Of a stretch of 64,000 bases of DNA, positions 43,021 to 51,058 are shown piece after piece. The first letter of the stretch is position 1; each line of letters starts with the position of its first letter. This DNA is from Collinsella sp. (GTDB lineage Bacteria; Actinomycetota; Coriobacteriia; Coriobacteriales; Coriobacteriaceae). A program made the translations under genes and the position numbers. The DNA lies in contig JAGZWV010000002.1 in the NCBI GenBank assembly GCA_018378775.1, positions 18,998 through 82,997 of the forward strand, written 5' to 3'. The notes below the pieces were generated by a model, which had not been told where the DNA came from, searched no databases, and worked only from the letters and a program-made list of their open reading frames with translations.

Positions 43021-43860
43021 TTATTCGCCCGGGTTGATGTTCGCGTAGAACTCCGCCCCATCATCGAGCCGCAGGATGCCCACGCGACCGAACTCGGAGC
43101 CGGTGGCGGCGGCGCAGTCGATGTCGATGCGGTCGGGCACACCGGCAGTGTCCTCGCCGCCCAAGCGCACGATCTGCCCGCGTCCCGATTCCTCATCGAG
43201 CCCCGCCAGACCACCGACCTCGCAATAGCGCCCGAGCGATACCGTGGGCGTGTGGCCGCTCACCACGACCGGGCCCTTGCCCTCGGCAGAAAGCAGCCCC
43301 GTCGGCGCATCCCAATAGCCGTGACGAATCCATAGCAGGTCATCGGACGACTGCACCGCGAGCATCTGCTGCAGCAGCTCGCGATCGGCACCCACCGCTC
43401 CGACGCCATCGGCACAATCGACGCCATGCTCAAGCAAAAACGCGCGCGCCGCCTTCATCTCGATTCCAGCATGTACCAGCAAATACGGACGCTCCCCGGT
43501 CTCGGCCACCGCGTAGAGCGGCAGCGCGGCCATCCATCGCACGAGCTCCTCGTATGCCTCAAATTCCATATCGTTGAGCTGCTCGCGCGTCGTCCAGCCA
43601 CCGTTGATATCCCAGGTCTCGGCATCGAGCGGATCCTGGCCTATGATGGCATCGAGCATGATCTGCTCGTGATTGCCCTTGAGCACGCGGGCGTTGGGCA
43701 GCGAGCGCACAAGCTTAATAACGCCGACCGGATCGGGCCCGCGATCGATCATGTCGCCCAGCACGTACAGCGTGTCGTCGGACGTCAACGAGATCTTAGA
43801 CAGGGCCTCGTCAAGCGCACGCACGTGCCCGTGAGCATCAGATGTCACATAGATCGCCAT
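43021..43860 (-). CDS. Calcineurin-type metallophosphoesterase (PrpE / Ap4A hydrolase-like)
   Basis: The 279-residue enzyme has the complete metallophosphoesterase motif set: SDAHGH at residues 7-12, LGDMIDRGPDP, GNHEQ, and VSGHTPTV near the C-terminal third. The arrangement is that of serine/threonine phosphatase and diadenosine tetraphosphatase relatives. The substrate cannot be told from sequence. AAGGAGAGG precedes the ATG. Single gene. Confidence 0.9.
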   Translation of the reverse strand: MAIYVTSDAHGHVRALDEALSKISLTSDDTLYVLGDMIDRGPDPVGVIKLVRSLPNARVLKGNHEQIMLDAIIGQDPLDAETWDINGGWTTREQLNDMEFEAYEELVRWMAALPLYAVAETGERPYLLVHAGIEMKAARAFLLEHGVDCADGVGAVGADRELLQQMLAVQSSDDLLWIRHGYWDAPTGLLSAEGKGPVVVSGHTPTVSLGRYCEVGGLAGLDEESGRGQIVRLGGEDTAGVPDRIDIDCAAATGSEFGRVGILRLDDGAEFYANINPGE

Positions 43861-44113
43861 GGTACGCCTCTCCTTGCATTGCGGCCGAAGCCCGGTGCCG
43901 CAACTAAAACTTCAAGTTGAACTTAAACGTTACCCATTGTACTCCGTTGCAATAAAGCTGGAAAGGGTTTCCGAGCAGAGGCAAAGACGGAAGCCGTCTA
44001 TGACGATATAGCGCACGCCCGCAATCCAACCCCATAAACCCACCATCTTTGGGTACAAATAACCGCAGACAACTGACCGTGCCACGCCAACCACCCAGGA
44101 GCGGACACTATCC

Positions 44114-45715
44114 ATGAACCAGATCCTTCTCTTTATCGGCCTCGTCATCATTTTGTGCCTGACCATCAAACCCGTCGGCAAAAAACTCCCCTTCCCCACC
44201 CTGCTCATCTTTATCGCACTCGGCATGCTGTTGGGCGTCAACGGCCCGGCGCACATCGACTTTAGCGACTACGCGCTTACCGAAACCGTCTGCAGCACGG
44301 CGCTACTATTCATCATGTTCTACGGCGGCTTTAACACCAACATCGACCGTGCCAAACCTGTCGCCATACCTGCAGTGCTGCTGAGCACGCTCGGCGTCGT
44401 CATCACTGCCGGCATCACCGGCGTGTTCGCCCACTTCGCGCTGGGCTTCGACTGGATCGGCGGCCTGCTGCTGGGATCGGTCGTGGCGTCCACCGACGCG
44501 GCCAGCGTCTTTAGCGTTCTGCGCGAGCACAGCCTTTCGCTGAGGGGCGGCACCGACTCGCTGCTCGAGGTCGAATCGGGCTCCAACGACCCCGTCGCCT
44601 ACATGCTCACCGCTGTGCTCGCTACACTCGCGGCCGGCGGCGACATCAACATTCCCGCACTGCTGGCCAAGCAGATTATCCTGGGCGTGGGCCTGGGCCT
44701 TGCCATCGGCTGGGCGGCGGGCCGCCTGATTGAACGCGCGCACGCAACGGCCGAGGGCGCGCAGACCATCTTCTTGTTCGCCGTGGCGATTGTCGCCTAC
44801 GCGCTGCCGAGCTATCTGGGCGGAAACGGCTTTTTGGCCGTTTACCTTGCCGGCATCGTGCTGGGCGCGAGCGACATCACCGGCAAGGTCGAGCTAGCGC
44901 ACTTCTTTAACACCATCACCGAGATGGCCGAGATGACCATCTTCTTTTTGCTCGGCCTGCTCGTGACGCCCGTCCGCCTGCCGCAAATGCTGCTGCCGGG
45001 CCTGGCACTCATGGCGTTTATGCTCTTCGTGAGCCGCCCCATCGCCGTCGGTCTGCTGTTGGCGCCCTTTAAGACGAACCCTCACCAGGTGGCGCTCGTA
45101 AGCTGGGCGGGCCTGCGCGGAGCAGCATCGGTCGTCTTTAGCCTCTTTGCCGTAGTGTCCGGCGTTCCCGGTGGCCACGACCTATTTGACCTGGTGTTTG
45201 TGATTGCCGTGTCGAGCATTGTGGTGCAGGGCTCGCTGTTGCCGGCGGTGGCGAAGAAGCTCGATATGATCGATGCGACTGGCGACGTGCGCCGCACCTT
45301 TAACGACTACCGCGACGAAGACGGCATGTCATTTGTAAAGCTCAAGGTGGGCGCTGGACATCCGTTTGCCGGACGCTCGCTCGCCGATATTGGCAGCGCA
45401 ACGAACATGCTGGTGGTCTTGGTGCTGCGCGACGGTGCGCACCCGGTGCTGCCCAACGGCGATACCGTGATTGAGGAAGGCGACCTGCTGGTGATGGCCG
45501 CGCCGACGTTTGAAGAGCGTGCCGAGGTTACGCTGCGCGAGGTCACCGTGACACCTCACGGCCGCCTTGCCGGCCAGCGCCTGCGCGACGTGCCGCAAGG
45601 CAAGCACCCCTTTATCGTGGTGATGCTCAAGCGCGACGGCCAAACGATCATCCCCGACGGCAACACCCTCATATACGCCGGCGACGAAGTCGTCATCGCC
45701 ACACTGGCGTCGTAG
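44114..45715 (+). CDS. K+(Na+)/H+ antiporter, NhaP2/CvrA type
   Basis: The 533-residue CPA1 antiporter has about 12 membrane helices in residues 1-385, including the Asp-bearing SVVASTDAASVFS and the SGSNDP ion-binding motif. Two regulatory modules follow: a TrkA-C/RCK-C domain (FVKLKVGAGHPFAGRSLADIG...) and a second similar stretch to the end. NhaP2-type proteins export K+ or Na+ against protons and are tuned by the C-terminal domain. It is a single gene; a GTGAAATA palindrome follows after 15 bp and may end the transcript. Confidence 0.92.
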   Translation: MNQILLFIGLVIILCLTIKPVGKKLPFPTLLIFIALGMLLGVNGPAHIDFSDYALTETVCSTALLFIMFYGGFNTNIDRAKPVAIPAVLLSTLGVVITAGITGVFAHFALGFDWIGGLLLGSVVASTDAASVFSVLREHSLSLRGGTDSLLEVESGSNDPVAYMLTAVLATLAAGGDINIPALLAKQIILGVGLGLAIGWAAGRLIERAHATAEGAQTIFLFAVAIVAYALPSYLGGNGFLAVYLAGIVLGASDITGKVELAHFFNTITEMAEMTIFFLLGLLVTPVRLPQMLLPGLALMAFMLFVSRPIAVGLLLAPFKTNPHQVALVSWAGLRGAASVVFSLFAVVSGVPGGHDLFDLVFVIAVSSIVVQGSLLPAVAKKLDMIDATGDVRRTFNDYRDEDGMSFVKLKVGAGHPFAGRSLADIGSATNMLVVLVLRDGAHPVLPNGDTVIEEGDLLVMAAPTFEERAEVTLREVTVTPHGRLAGQRLRDVPQGKHPFIVVMLKRDGQTIIPDGNTLIYAGDEVVIATLAS

Positions 45716-45730
45716 CCATCCCCACCCATA

Positions 45731-45796
45731 AGTTGCGGTGAAATAGGGACTGAATAGGCCTTCTAGCAGCCTAAACAGTCCCTATTTCACCGCAAG
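45731..45796. repeat. Palindromic repeat, GTGAAATA family, copy 2
   Basis: GTTGCGGTGAAATAGGGACTG and CAGTCCCTATTTCACCGCAA pair for 20 bp, with an AGGC/GCCT inner stem. Same family as 10975-11041, with a compensating change (ACGGAC with GTCCGT there; AGGGAC with GTCCCT here). Confidence 0.8.
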
Positions 45797-45842
45797 TAAT
45801 TGAGAGGATGGGTTGAAAAACATTTGAATTGACGCCGAAATG

Positions 45843-45898
45843 AAAAAAGCCGAGGAAAACGTCCCCGGCACTTGGAAGCCTTCTCTTTTGAGATGACC
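45843..45898 (-). ncRNA. DUF3800-associated small RNA gene, copy 3 (divergent)
   Basis: Read on the minus strand: TATAAA (45910-45905), six bases, then GGT, hairpin CTC-AAAA-GAG, linker GGCTTCCAAGTG, terminator CCGGGGACG/CGAGG (pairing through CCGGGG and CCTCGG), and six T. Layout and spacing equal the two plus-strand copies; TATAAAGAAGTCGGT is shared exactly with copy 1. A -35 like TTGAAA is not seen, so it may be weak or dead. Confidence 0.6.
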
Positions 45899-46016
45899 GA
45901 CTTCTTTATATCACGAACGCTAGTTAGACGCCATTCATTGAGGGCTTTATCAGGCGCGACTTCCCCTCCACATGACGCCATTTGAAAGCCGTCCGATCTC
46001 CTGCTATAAAGAAGTC

Positions 46017-46072
46017 GGTACCCTCGAATAGAGGGACCTCCAAGAGCCGGGGGATATCCCCCGGCATTTTTT
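46017..46072 (+). ncRNA. DUF3800-associated small RNA gene, copy 1
   Basis: Promoter TTGAAA (45982-45987), 17 bp, TATAAA (46005-46010); predicted start GGT at 46017. RNA: hairpin CCCTC-GAATA-GAGGG (46021-46035), linker ACCTCCAAGA, perfect terminator GCCGGGGGATATCCCCCGGC (46046-46065), six T. No gene follows directly. Confidence 0.72.
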
Positions 46073-46252
46073 ATGCGAGTCAAGACTAAACAGTTCTCTG
46101 GAAACCGCCGGCGCCATTGCGTCAGCAATTTACGAGCCGCTCTACCCAACCTCTCGGCGGCTAAGGACTTTTCGCAGGTAGTTTGACGAACATATGTTTG
46201 CTTATTATAATTATACTTGAAAGCACCCCTTATCTCATGGTATAAAGAATAT

Positions 46253-46309
46253 GGTTCCCTCCAAAAGAGGGGCCTCCAAGAGCCGGGGTCTTACCCCCGG
46301 CATTTTTTT
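46253..46309 (+). ncRNA. DUF3800-associated small RNA gene, copy 2 (leader of the DUF3800 gene)
   Basis: Promoter TTGAAA (46217-46222), 18 bp, TATAAA (46241-46246); predicted start at 46253. RNA: hairpin CCCTC-CAAAA-GAGGG (46257-46271), linker GCCTCCAAGA, terminator GCCGGGG/CCCCGGC (46282-46301), seven T ending 20 bases before the DUF3800 ATG. GGGCCTCCA (46270-46278) is the exact reverse complement of the ribosome-binding segment TGGAGGCCC (46317-46325). Confidence 0.75.
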
Positions 46310-46328
46310 GCAAAAATGGAGGCCCACC

Positions 46329-47006
46329 ATGAGCGAACTCTCCGTCTTTGTTGACGAATCTGGCGACCTCGGAGGCGTCTCCAACTACTACCTCGTCACC
46401 CTCGTTTTTCACGATCAAAACGATGCAATCGTTGAACGCATTGACCGCTATGAGCGCGCCCTGTCTCAGTCCTCGCTTCCCAATACGCCTTTTCATGCAG
46501 GACCCCTACTGAATGGAAACGGCGACTACAAAGATCTTCCCAAGGAGCAGCGAAGGCACATGTTGAGCGCATTTCGCGCGTTCATTCAGCATCTCCCCAT
46601 ACGCTACCTCTGTCTGCAATACCGAATGAGCGAATTCGCCGGCAATCAAAACGGTCTCGCGGAGAGAATGAGGCGAGACCTCACGGTTGAACTTTTCGAC
46701 CATCTGGAATTCTTCCAGCGATACGACACCGTTAAGATTTACTACGACAACGGCCAACCGATTGTAACGGAGGTCATTCATTCTGCGCTTGAGTACGTTC
46801 TAGCAAGGGATGTCATCGTATACCGAGAAGCCACACCACGAGCCTACCGGCTATTCCAAGTTGCTGACTACATCTGTACGATCGAGCTAACGGCTATCAA
46901 GTTTGACAGCAAGGAAGATACAAAGACTGATCGGCTATTTTTTGGAACCCGAAGGACGTTCAAAAAGGGATTTCTCTTATATCTCAGGAAGAAAAGGATG
47001 AACTGA
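46329..47006 (+). CDS. DUF3800 protein (RNase H-like fold), probably RNA-controlled
   Basis: The 225-residue protein begins with the DUF3800 motif VFVDESGDLGG (residues 5-15), an acidic pair that in this family is thought to sit in an RNase H-like active site. Further acidic patches are KIYYDNGQ and QVADYICTIEL, the latter the usual conserved C-terminal Asp helix. Function is unknown; related genes are frequent in defence and mobile regions. TGGAGGCCCACC precedes the ATG and is complementary to the upstream RNA linker. The frame also stays open through the RNA region, but that is not expected to be translated. Composition is AT-richer than neighbours, hinting at transfer. The gene faces the BREX cluster head-to-tail. 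Confidence 0.85.
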   Translation: MSELSVFVDESGDLGGVSNYYLVTLVFHDQNDAIVERIDRYERALSQSSLPNTPFHAGPLLNGNGDYKDLPKEQRRHMLSAFRAFIQHLPIRYLCLQYRMSEFAGNQNGLAERMRRDLTVELFDHLEFFQRYDTVKIYYDNGQPIVTEVIHSALEYVLARDVIVYREATPRAYRLFQVADYICTIELTAIKFDSKEDTKTDRLFFGTRRTFKKGFLLYLRKKRMN

Positions 47007-47013
47007 CCCGGGG

Positions 47014-47226
47014 TCACCAGTCGTCAGACGCTCCGTAGTCATCGTCGACGGCAAAGTCTCGGAGGTCGAGGCCTTCGCGTTCGGCTCGGGCCAGGAGCTC
47101 TTGAGGTGACTCGTCCTCGATATCCATCACGTCGAGCATGGCGGCCGGAAAGCCCACGCCCGCCGCACTCCCCGCGCGGTCGAGCAAGCTCTCGCGCAGC
47201 TGGTCTACATCAACTTCAATCTTCAT
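47014..47226 (-). CDS. Small acidic protein, function unknown
   Basis: The 70-residue acidic protein (many Asp/Glu; basic residues few) is not recognised. It has a strong ribosome-binding site (TAGGAGG) and follows the 454-residue gene by 27 bp, so it is the last gene of the minus-strand series behind brxL. It could be an inhibitor, adaptor or antitoxin-like partner of that protein; this is a guess from size and charge. Confidence 0.7.
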   Translation of the reverse strand: MKIEVDVDQLRESLLDRAGSAAGVGFPAAMLDVMDIEDESPQELLARAEREGLDLRDFAVDDDYGASDDW

Positions 47227-47253
47227 GATGAAACCTCCTACCAGACCAGGACC

Positions 47254-48618
47254 CTACTCACCAACGCCAAGCTCATCCACAGCAGCAACAAAAGCCGCCA
47301 CCTGCTTGTCATCCATCTGCGCAGCCAAACGCCCCACCGGCTCGTCATAGGCAAACTGTACCTTATCGATAAAACAATCCCAAGCACGCTCGTCCACACG
47401 CACGACGGCCTCGCAATACTGACTGAGCTTTTTGAGTCCATACCAAAACGCATTCACATGACGCGCGGGGTCCTCGCCCAGCACACCATCGTAGCGGCAC
47501 CCGTTAAACTCCCGCATGCGCGCCACGGCGAACTCGAGCGAATCGCCGCCATCAGCCGAAGCCTCGTCCACAAGCTCGGGAATCGGAACCTCGCGTCGAA
47601 CATTATGCCTGGTAGCACCGTCGTACTCGCCCACTAGCACGTCTTCGTCTAGCTGAGAATCGTAATCGTAATAGCTCAAGCCACTGCAAACCCCATGCGG
47701 CGAGCCCGCACCAAACGCACAGAACAACCCACCGTCGATAACAACACGACGGTAGGTCTCAAACGACTTCTTAACCTGAGCGAACAACTCGGAAAGCTCC
47801 CCGGCATCGCACACCGTCTCACACGCAACGCACGCAGGCTCGGGCAACGATACCGGCTCCACCGTGTTCCCCGCAACCCGGGAGGCGCGCTCGGCCCGAT
47901 ACGCCTGCGCCGCCAAACGCGCTCGCTGCGCAGCGCCGCGCACGTTGGTAAGCTCACGCTCCAACGCAACGTCACCAGCTACATCGCCAGCCAAAACGCC
48001 TGTAAACCCATCAGCGAGCTGCGGACCAGTCGCACTCAGCTCAGACTCAAACGTCGCCGTGATCATGCCCGCAAGGTCCGTCGCATCGGCAGCACAACGC
48101 AACTGCTCCAGCTGCGTACACAGCAGGTCGGCATCCAAAGGCACGGCATCCACAACGCGCACGTCACTCAGGAGCGCCACGCCCTGCAGCACCATAGCCC
48201 CCGCAGCATCGAACGCCACGCGCACCTTATCCGCCGTATTGGCACGCAGCTTTACCTCGATAAACGCAAGCGTCTGCTCCAGGCGCGTCAGCAGCTCGGC
48301 CTTGTCCTCCATGCGCAAAAAGGCAGCATAGCGACGCTCCATCCGCAGTGGGCCAACAATGCCCACCTGCTTGCGAGCGCGTGCAAGCGCAGCGCCCTCA
48401 ACACGGCGAACATACCCGTCAACAGCTCGCACGGCAGACTTGCGCGCAGCGTGCTCGGCAGCCTCGACGCCCCTAAGCACGCCCAGCAGCTCGCGGGAGC
48501 GCGCCTTGCGCACCAACTCCCCGCGATCGTACTGCTCAAGCGCCGTCTGACGCTTGGCTACCGATTCGAAGCCAAACAGCTCGTCGAGCAGCTCACCAAC
48601 AGAACGCTCGTCCGCCAT
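47254..48618 (-). CDS. BREX-linked protein of unknown function
   Basis: The 454-residue protein is not recognised. It is helical and rich in Ala, Arg, Glu and Val. About residues 1-110 look like a long charged helical region. A cysteine group CVACETVC lies near 265-272 and could bind zinc. The C-terminal third has many acidic and aromatic residues (GLSYYDYDSQLDEDVLVGEYDG). No membrane segment is evident. ATG 48618 follows GAGGGGG. It starts 77 bp after brxL, beyond a strong hairpin. Confidence 0.75.
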   Translation of the reverse strand: MADERSVGELLDELFGFESVAKRQTALEQYDRGELVRKARSRELLGVLRGVEAAEHAARKSAVRAVDGYVRRVEGAALARARKQVGIVGPLRMERRYAAFLRMEDKAELLTRLEQTLAFIEVKLRANTADKVRVAFDAAGAMVLQGVALLSDVRVVDAVPLDADLLCTQLEQLRCAADATDLAGMITATFESELSATGPQLADGFTGVLAGDVAGDVALERELTNVRGAAQRARLAAQAYRAERASRVAGNTVEPVSLPEPACVACETVCDAGELSELFAQVKKSFETYRRVVIDGGLFCAFGAGSPHGVCSGLSYYDYDSQLDEDVLVGEYDGATRHNVRREVPIPELVDEASADGGDSLEFAVARMREFNGCRYDGVLGEDPARHVNAFWYGLKKLSQYCEAVVRVDERAWDCFIDKVQFAYDEPVGRLAAQMDDKQVAAFVAAVDELGVGE

Positions 48619-48654
48619 GGCAGGCCCCCTCACGCACTATGCACCAACATGTAC

Positions 48655-48683
48655 GCGGGGCGCCCGAACACCGGACGCCCCGC
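48655..48683. promoter_or_regulatory. Strong hairpin between brxL and the 454-residue gene
   Basis: GCGGGGCG (48655-48662) and CGCCCCGC (48676-48683) pair perfectly, extended inward by CCG/CGG. There is no U-run, so it may protect the brxL mRNA end or lower expression of the following genes. Confidence 0.6.
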
Positions 48684-48695
48684 TCCCCTGCACTC

Positions 48696-51047
48696 CTACA
48701 GATCCAGTGCCTTCTTCGCGGCATCGACCGGGTCGCCATCCATATAGAACACCGGGCTCAAGCCCGAGATAATCTCGGACGGCACGCTCTGCAATCCCGC
48801 AATGGCGCTCAGTGGCAAAATCACGCGCTTGGCGCCGGCGTTTTTGGACACGCGCATAATGTCCTCGAGCCCGCGGATCTCGTCCATAGATCCCGACATG
48901 CGCAAGATTCCCGGAATCGCCAGCGCGGGCATCACCGGACGGTTGCACGCCGCAGAGCACAGGCCCACAAACTCGGCGAGCGACACCTCCTCGGACAGTC
49001 CCTTGCTCTGCAGGTCGTTATAGAACAACAGGTAGTCCTTGGAGCCAATGTGCATGCCCGGCGCCACGCGGTTCGCCAGGCCCACAAAGTTGTCGAACGC
49101 GGCTTCCAGCGTATCGCGCACCGGCTTGTTAAAGGCCACGCCCTCGTACTTAAACTTGCACTCGCCGGCAACGGCTTTGTTCTCCAGCTTGTACACGGCA
49201 ACCTCGCCGCCCTGCGACCTGCCCACGCCAAACACGTGGCCGGACAGCAGCGGTCCGTCGGGAATCAGCGTGTCCTCGGTCTGCTCGGGCACGCGCACCA
49301 CGTGCACGTCCTGCGGGTTGTCGGCATCCATATAGCCCAGGTTGACGTCGATAAACTCAACGCCCGCCATAATCTTGAGCTGCTCCTTTACACGGCGACG
49401 GCCTTCGATGGCGTAGTCCAGCAGCCAGCGCACATCGTCCTTGTCCATGGCCTCGTCAGGGAACAGCAGCTTTGCCAGACCGCTAAAGGTCTTGCGCACG
49501 GCAATCTCGTCACGCTTGTTAAAGTCGCTGTTAAAGCGGAAGTATCGGTCGATATGATGCGTAAAGTCCTTACGGCGCATCTCCTTGCAAAACTCCGACA
49601 GGCAGTCGGTGATCAGGCCATAATGCCCGGTCAGCAGGCTCGAACGCATCTTGGGAATCTCCCAGCCCGGCAGGTAGTAGTGGATACGGTCGAAGAAGGC
49701 CGAATCGTTGTTAAACTCCGGCGGGAACGGATCAAACAGGTGCGTGGTCTTAAGGACATTTTGCACGGTATCGTTGATGTTGCCCTCAAAGACCATGGAG
49801 GCATCGGCGTTAATCTGGTCGCGGCCGCGCGCATAGCTGCCGCTCGCCATGTAGTCCTTCATGATCTGCACGGCATTGGTGTCCTTAAAGCGCATGCCGG
49901 CGACCTCGTCAAACGTCACACAATCCCAGTGGCCCACCAAACCCACGCGATCGGCGCGCATGGAGTTCATGCGGCCGAACAGGTTGGCCGTGGTGGTCTG
50001 ACCACCCGAAAGCAGAATGGCGTAGGGCGAGACCTCTTTGTAGATGTGGCTCTTACCGGTACCGCGGGGACCCAGCTCGCACAGGTTGTAGTTGCGCTCG
50101 ATGAGCGGCACCATACGCTCGATAAAGTGCAGGCGCTCTTTCTCGGAAAGCTCGCTGGGCTCATAGCCAGCGGAGCGCAGCAGCATGTTGAGCCACTCGT
50201 CGCGCGTAAAGTACTGGCGCTCTTCGACCATGGCATCCAGGTCCAGGTTGGGCATCTGGATGGGCGTGAGCGACGCCACGCTAAACGGAGAGTCCTCGGG
50301 CCCACGCTTCTTACGCTTGGCCTTGGAGCGGCGCGGCGCATCGTCGCCAAAGACCTCCATGCCAAACTCGTCTTCCTCATCCAAGGGGTGACGATACTCG
50401 ATGCTCATAATGCACCAAATGCCACCCTGCAGAATCTTGGAATAGTCGCGCACGTACTCGGCCGGCATCACAAACGGCTCGATGGTCAGATTGGCAAACG
50501 ATGCCACGTAGATGTCTTTATACTCGTCGAGCTTGGCCGTCACCTTGTCGATGATGGTAAAGCGGCCAAGCTCGCGGATCTTGGACTTGATGCGCTCGGA
50601 CTCGTCGGGGCGCACGTAGTTGTCGGTGAGGATCCTGCGGATGCGATCCAGGCCCTCTGCCACGGCTTCCTCGTCATCGGTTGAGCAGTACATGCCCAGC
50701 AGGTACTCCAGCACAAAGGTGGGCACGTTGGCGCCGCGCTTCATAAAGGCCGTCAGGTCCTTGCGTACAATCTTGCCGCCAAAGTGCTCGAGCAGCTTAC
50801 CGTCCAGCCCGTCCATGTCGTAGCCGTCGTCCTCGGGAGCCTCGTCCGCGGCCTGGTCATAGCCATCGGTCGAGGATTCGTCCTTGGTGGTCGCCGCAGC
50901 CTCAGCGAACGCAGCAGCGACCGGCTCCGGGGCAGGCGCCACAGCAGGTTCAGCCTCCGGGGCCTCCACAGACACCGCAGCCTCCGCAGGCACATCCACA
51001 TCAATCGAAGGGACTTCCCACAGATCGTCGTCATGGCTATCAAACAT
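48696..51047 (-). CDS. brxL: BrxL, Lon-like AAA+ protein of BREX
   Basis: The 783-residue protein is the type 1 BREX Lon-like component. A disordered acidic/Ala-rich leader (1-80) precedes the conserved part. Walker A is GPRGTGKS at 326-333, followed by VTFDEVAGMRF as Walker B. The C-terminal Lon-type domain ends GDPVDAAKKALDL, though the usual Lon catalytic Ser motif is not obvious. BrxL assembles as rings on DNA and is needed for defence. ATG 51047 is chosen with AGGAG eight bases upstream, 11 bases after the pglZ stop. Confidence 0.93.
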   Translation of the reverse strand: MFDSHDDDLWEVPSIDVDVPAEAAVSVEAPEAEPAVAPAPEPVAAAFAEAAATTKDESSTDGYDQAADEAPEDDGYDMDGLDGKLLEHFGGKIVRKDLTAFMKRGANVPTFVLEYLLGMYCSTDDEEAVAEGLDRIRRILTDNYVRPDESERIKSKIRELGRFTIIDKVTAKLDEYKDIYVASFANLTIEPFVMPAEYVRDYSKILQGGIWCIMSIEYRHPLDEEDEFGMEVFGDDAPRRSKAKRKKRGPEDSPFSVASLTPIQMPNLDLDAMVEERQYFTRDEWLNMLLRSAGYEPSELSEKERLHFIERMVPLIERNYNLCELGPRGTGKSHIYKEVSPYAILLSGGQTTTANLFGRMNSMRADRVGLVGHWDCVTFDEVAGMRFKDTNAVQIMKDYMASGSYARGRDQINADASMVFEGNINDTVQNVLKTTHLFDPFPPEFNNDSAFFDRIHYYLPGWEIPKMRSSLLTGHYGLITDCLSEFCKEMRRKDFTHHIDRYFRFNSDFNKRDEIAVRKTFSGLAKLLFPDEAMDKDDVRWLLDYAIEGRRRVKEQLKIMAGVEFIDVNLGYMDADNPQDVHVVRVPEQTEDTLIPDGPLLSGHVFGVGRSQGGEVAVYKLENKAVAGECKFKYEGVAFNKPVRDTLEAAFDNFVGLANRVAPGMHIGSKDYLLFYNDLQSKGLSEEVSLAEFVGLCSAACNRPVMPALAIPGILRMSGSMDEIRGLEDIMRVSKNAGAKRVILPLSAIAGLQSVPSEIISGLSPVFYMDGDPVDAAKKALDL

Positions 51048-51058
51048 AGGGCACACTC

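Noticed and set aside
45787..46149. A 120-codon minus-strand frame across the small RNA region
   Set aside because: It crosses two RNA genes and terminators and is Arg-rich without a ribosome-binding site.
45843..46309. A classical type III toxin-antitoxin locus (ToxN-like)
   Set aside because: The protein is DUF3800, not ToxN-like, and the RNA copies are separate units with their own terminators and not tandem short repeats; only the general plan is similar.
48639..50684. A 681-codon open frame antisense to brxL
   Set aside because: Shadow of brxL with no start signal and no recognisable motif.
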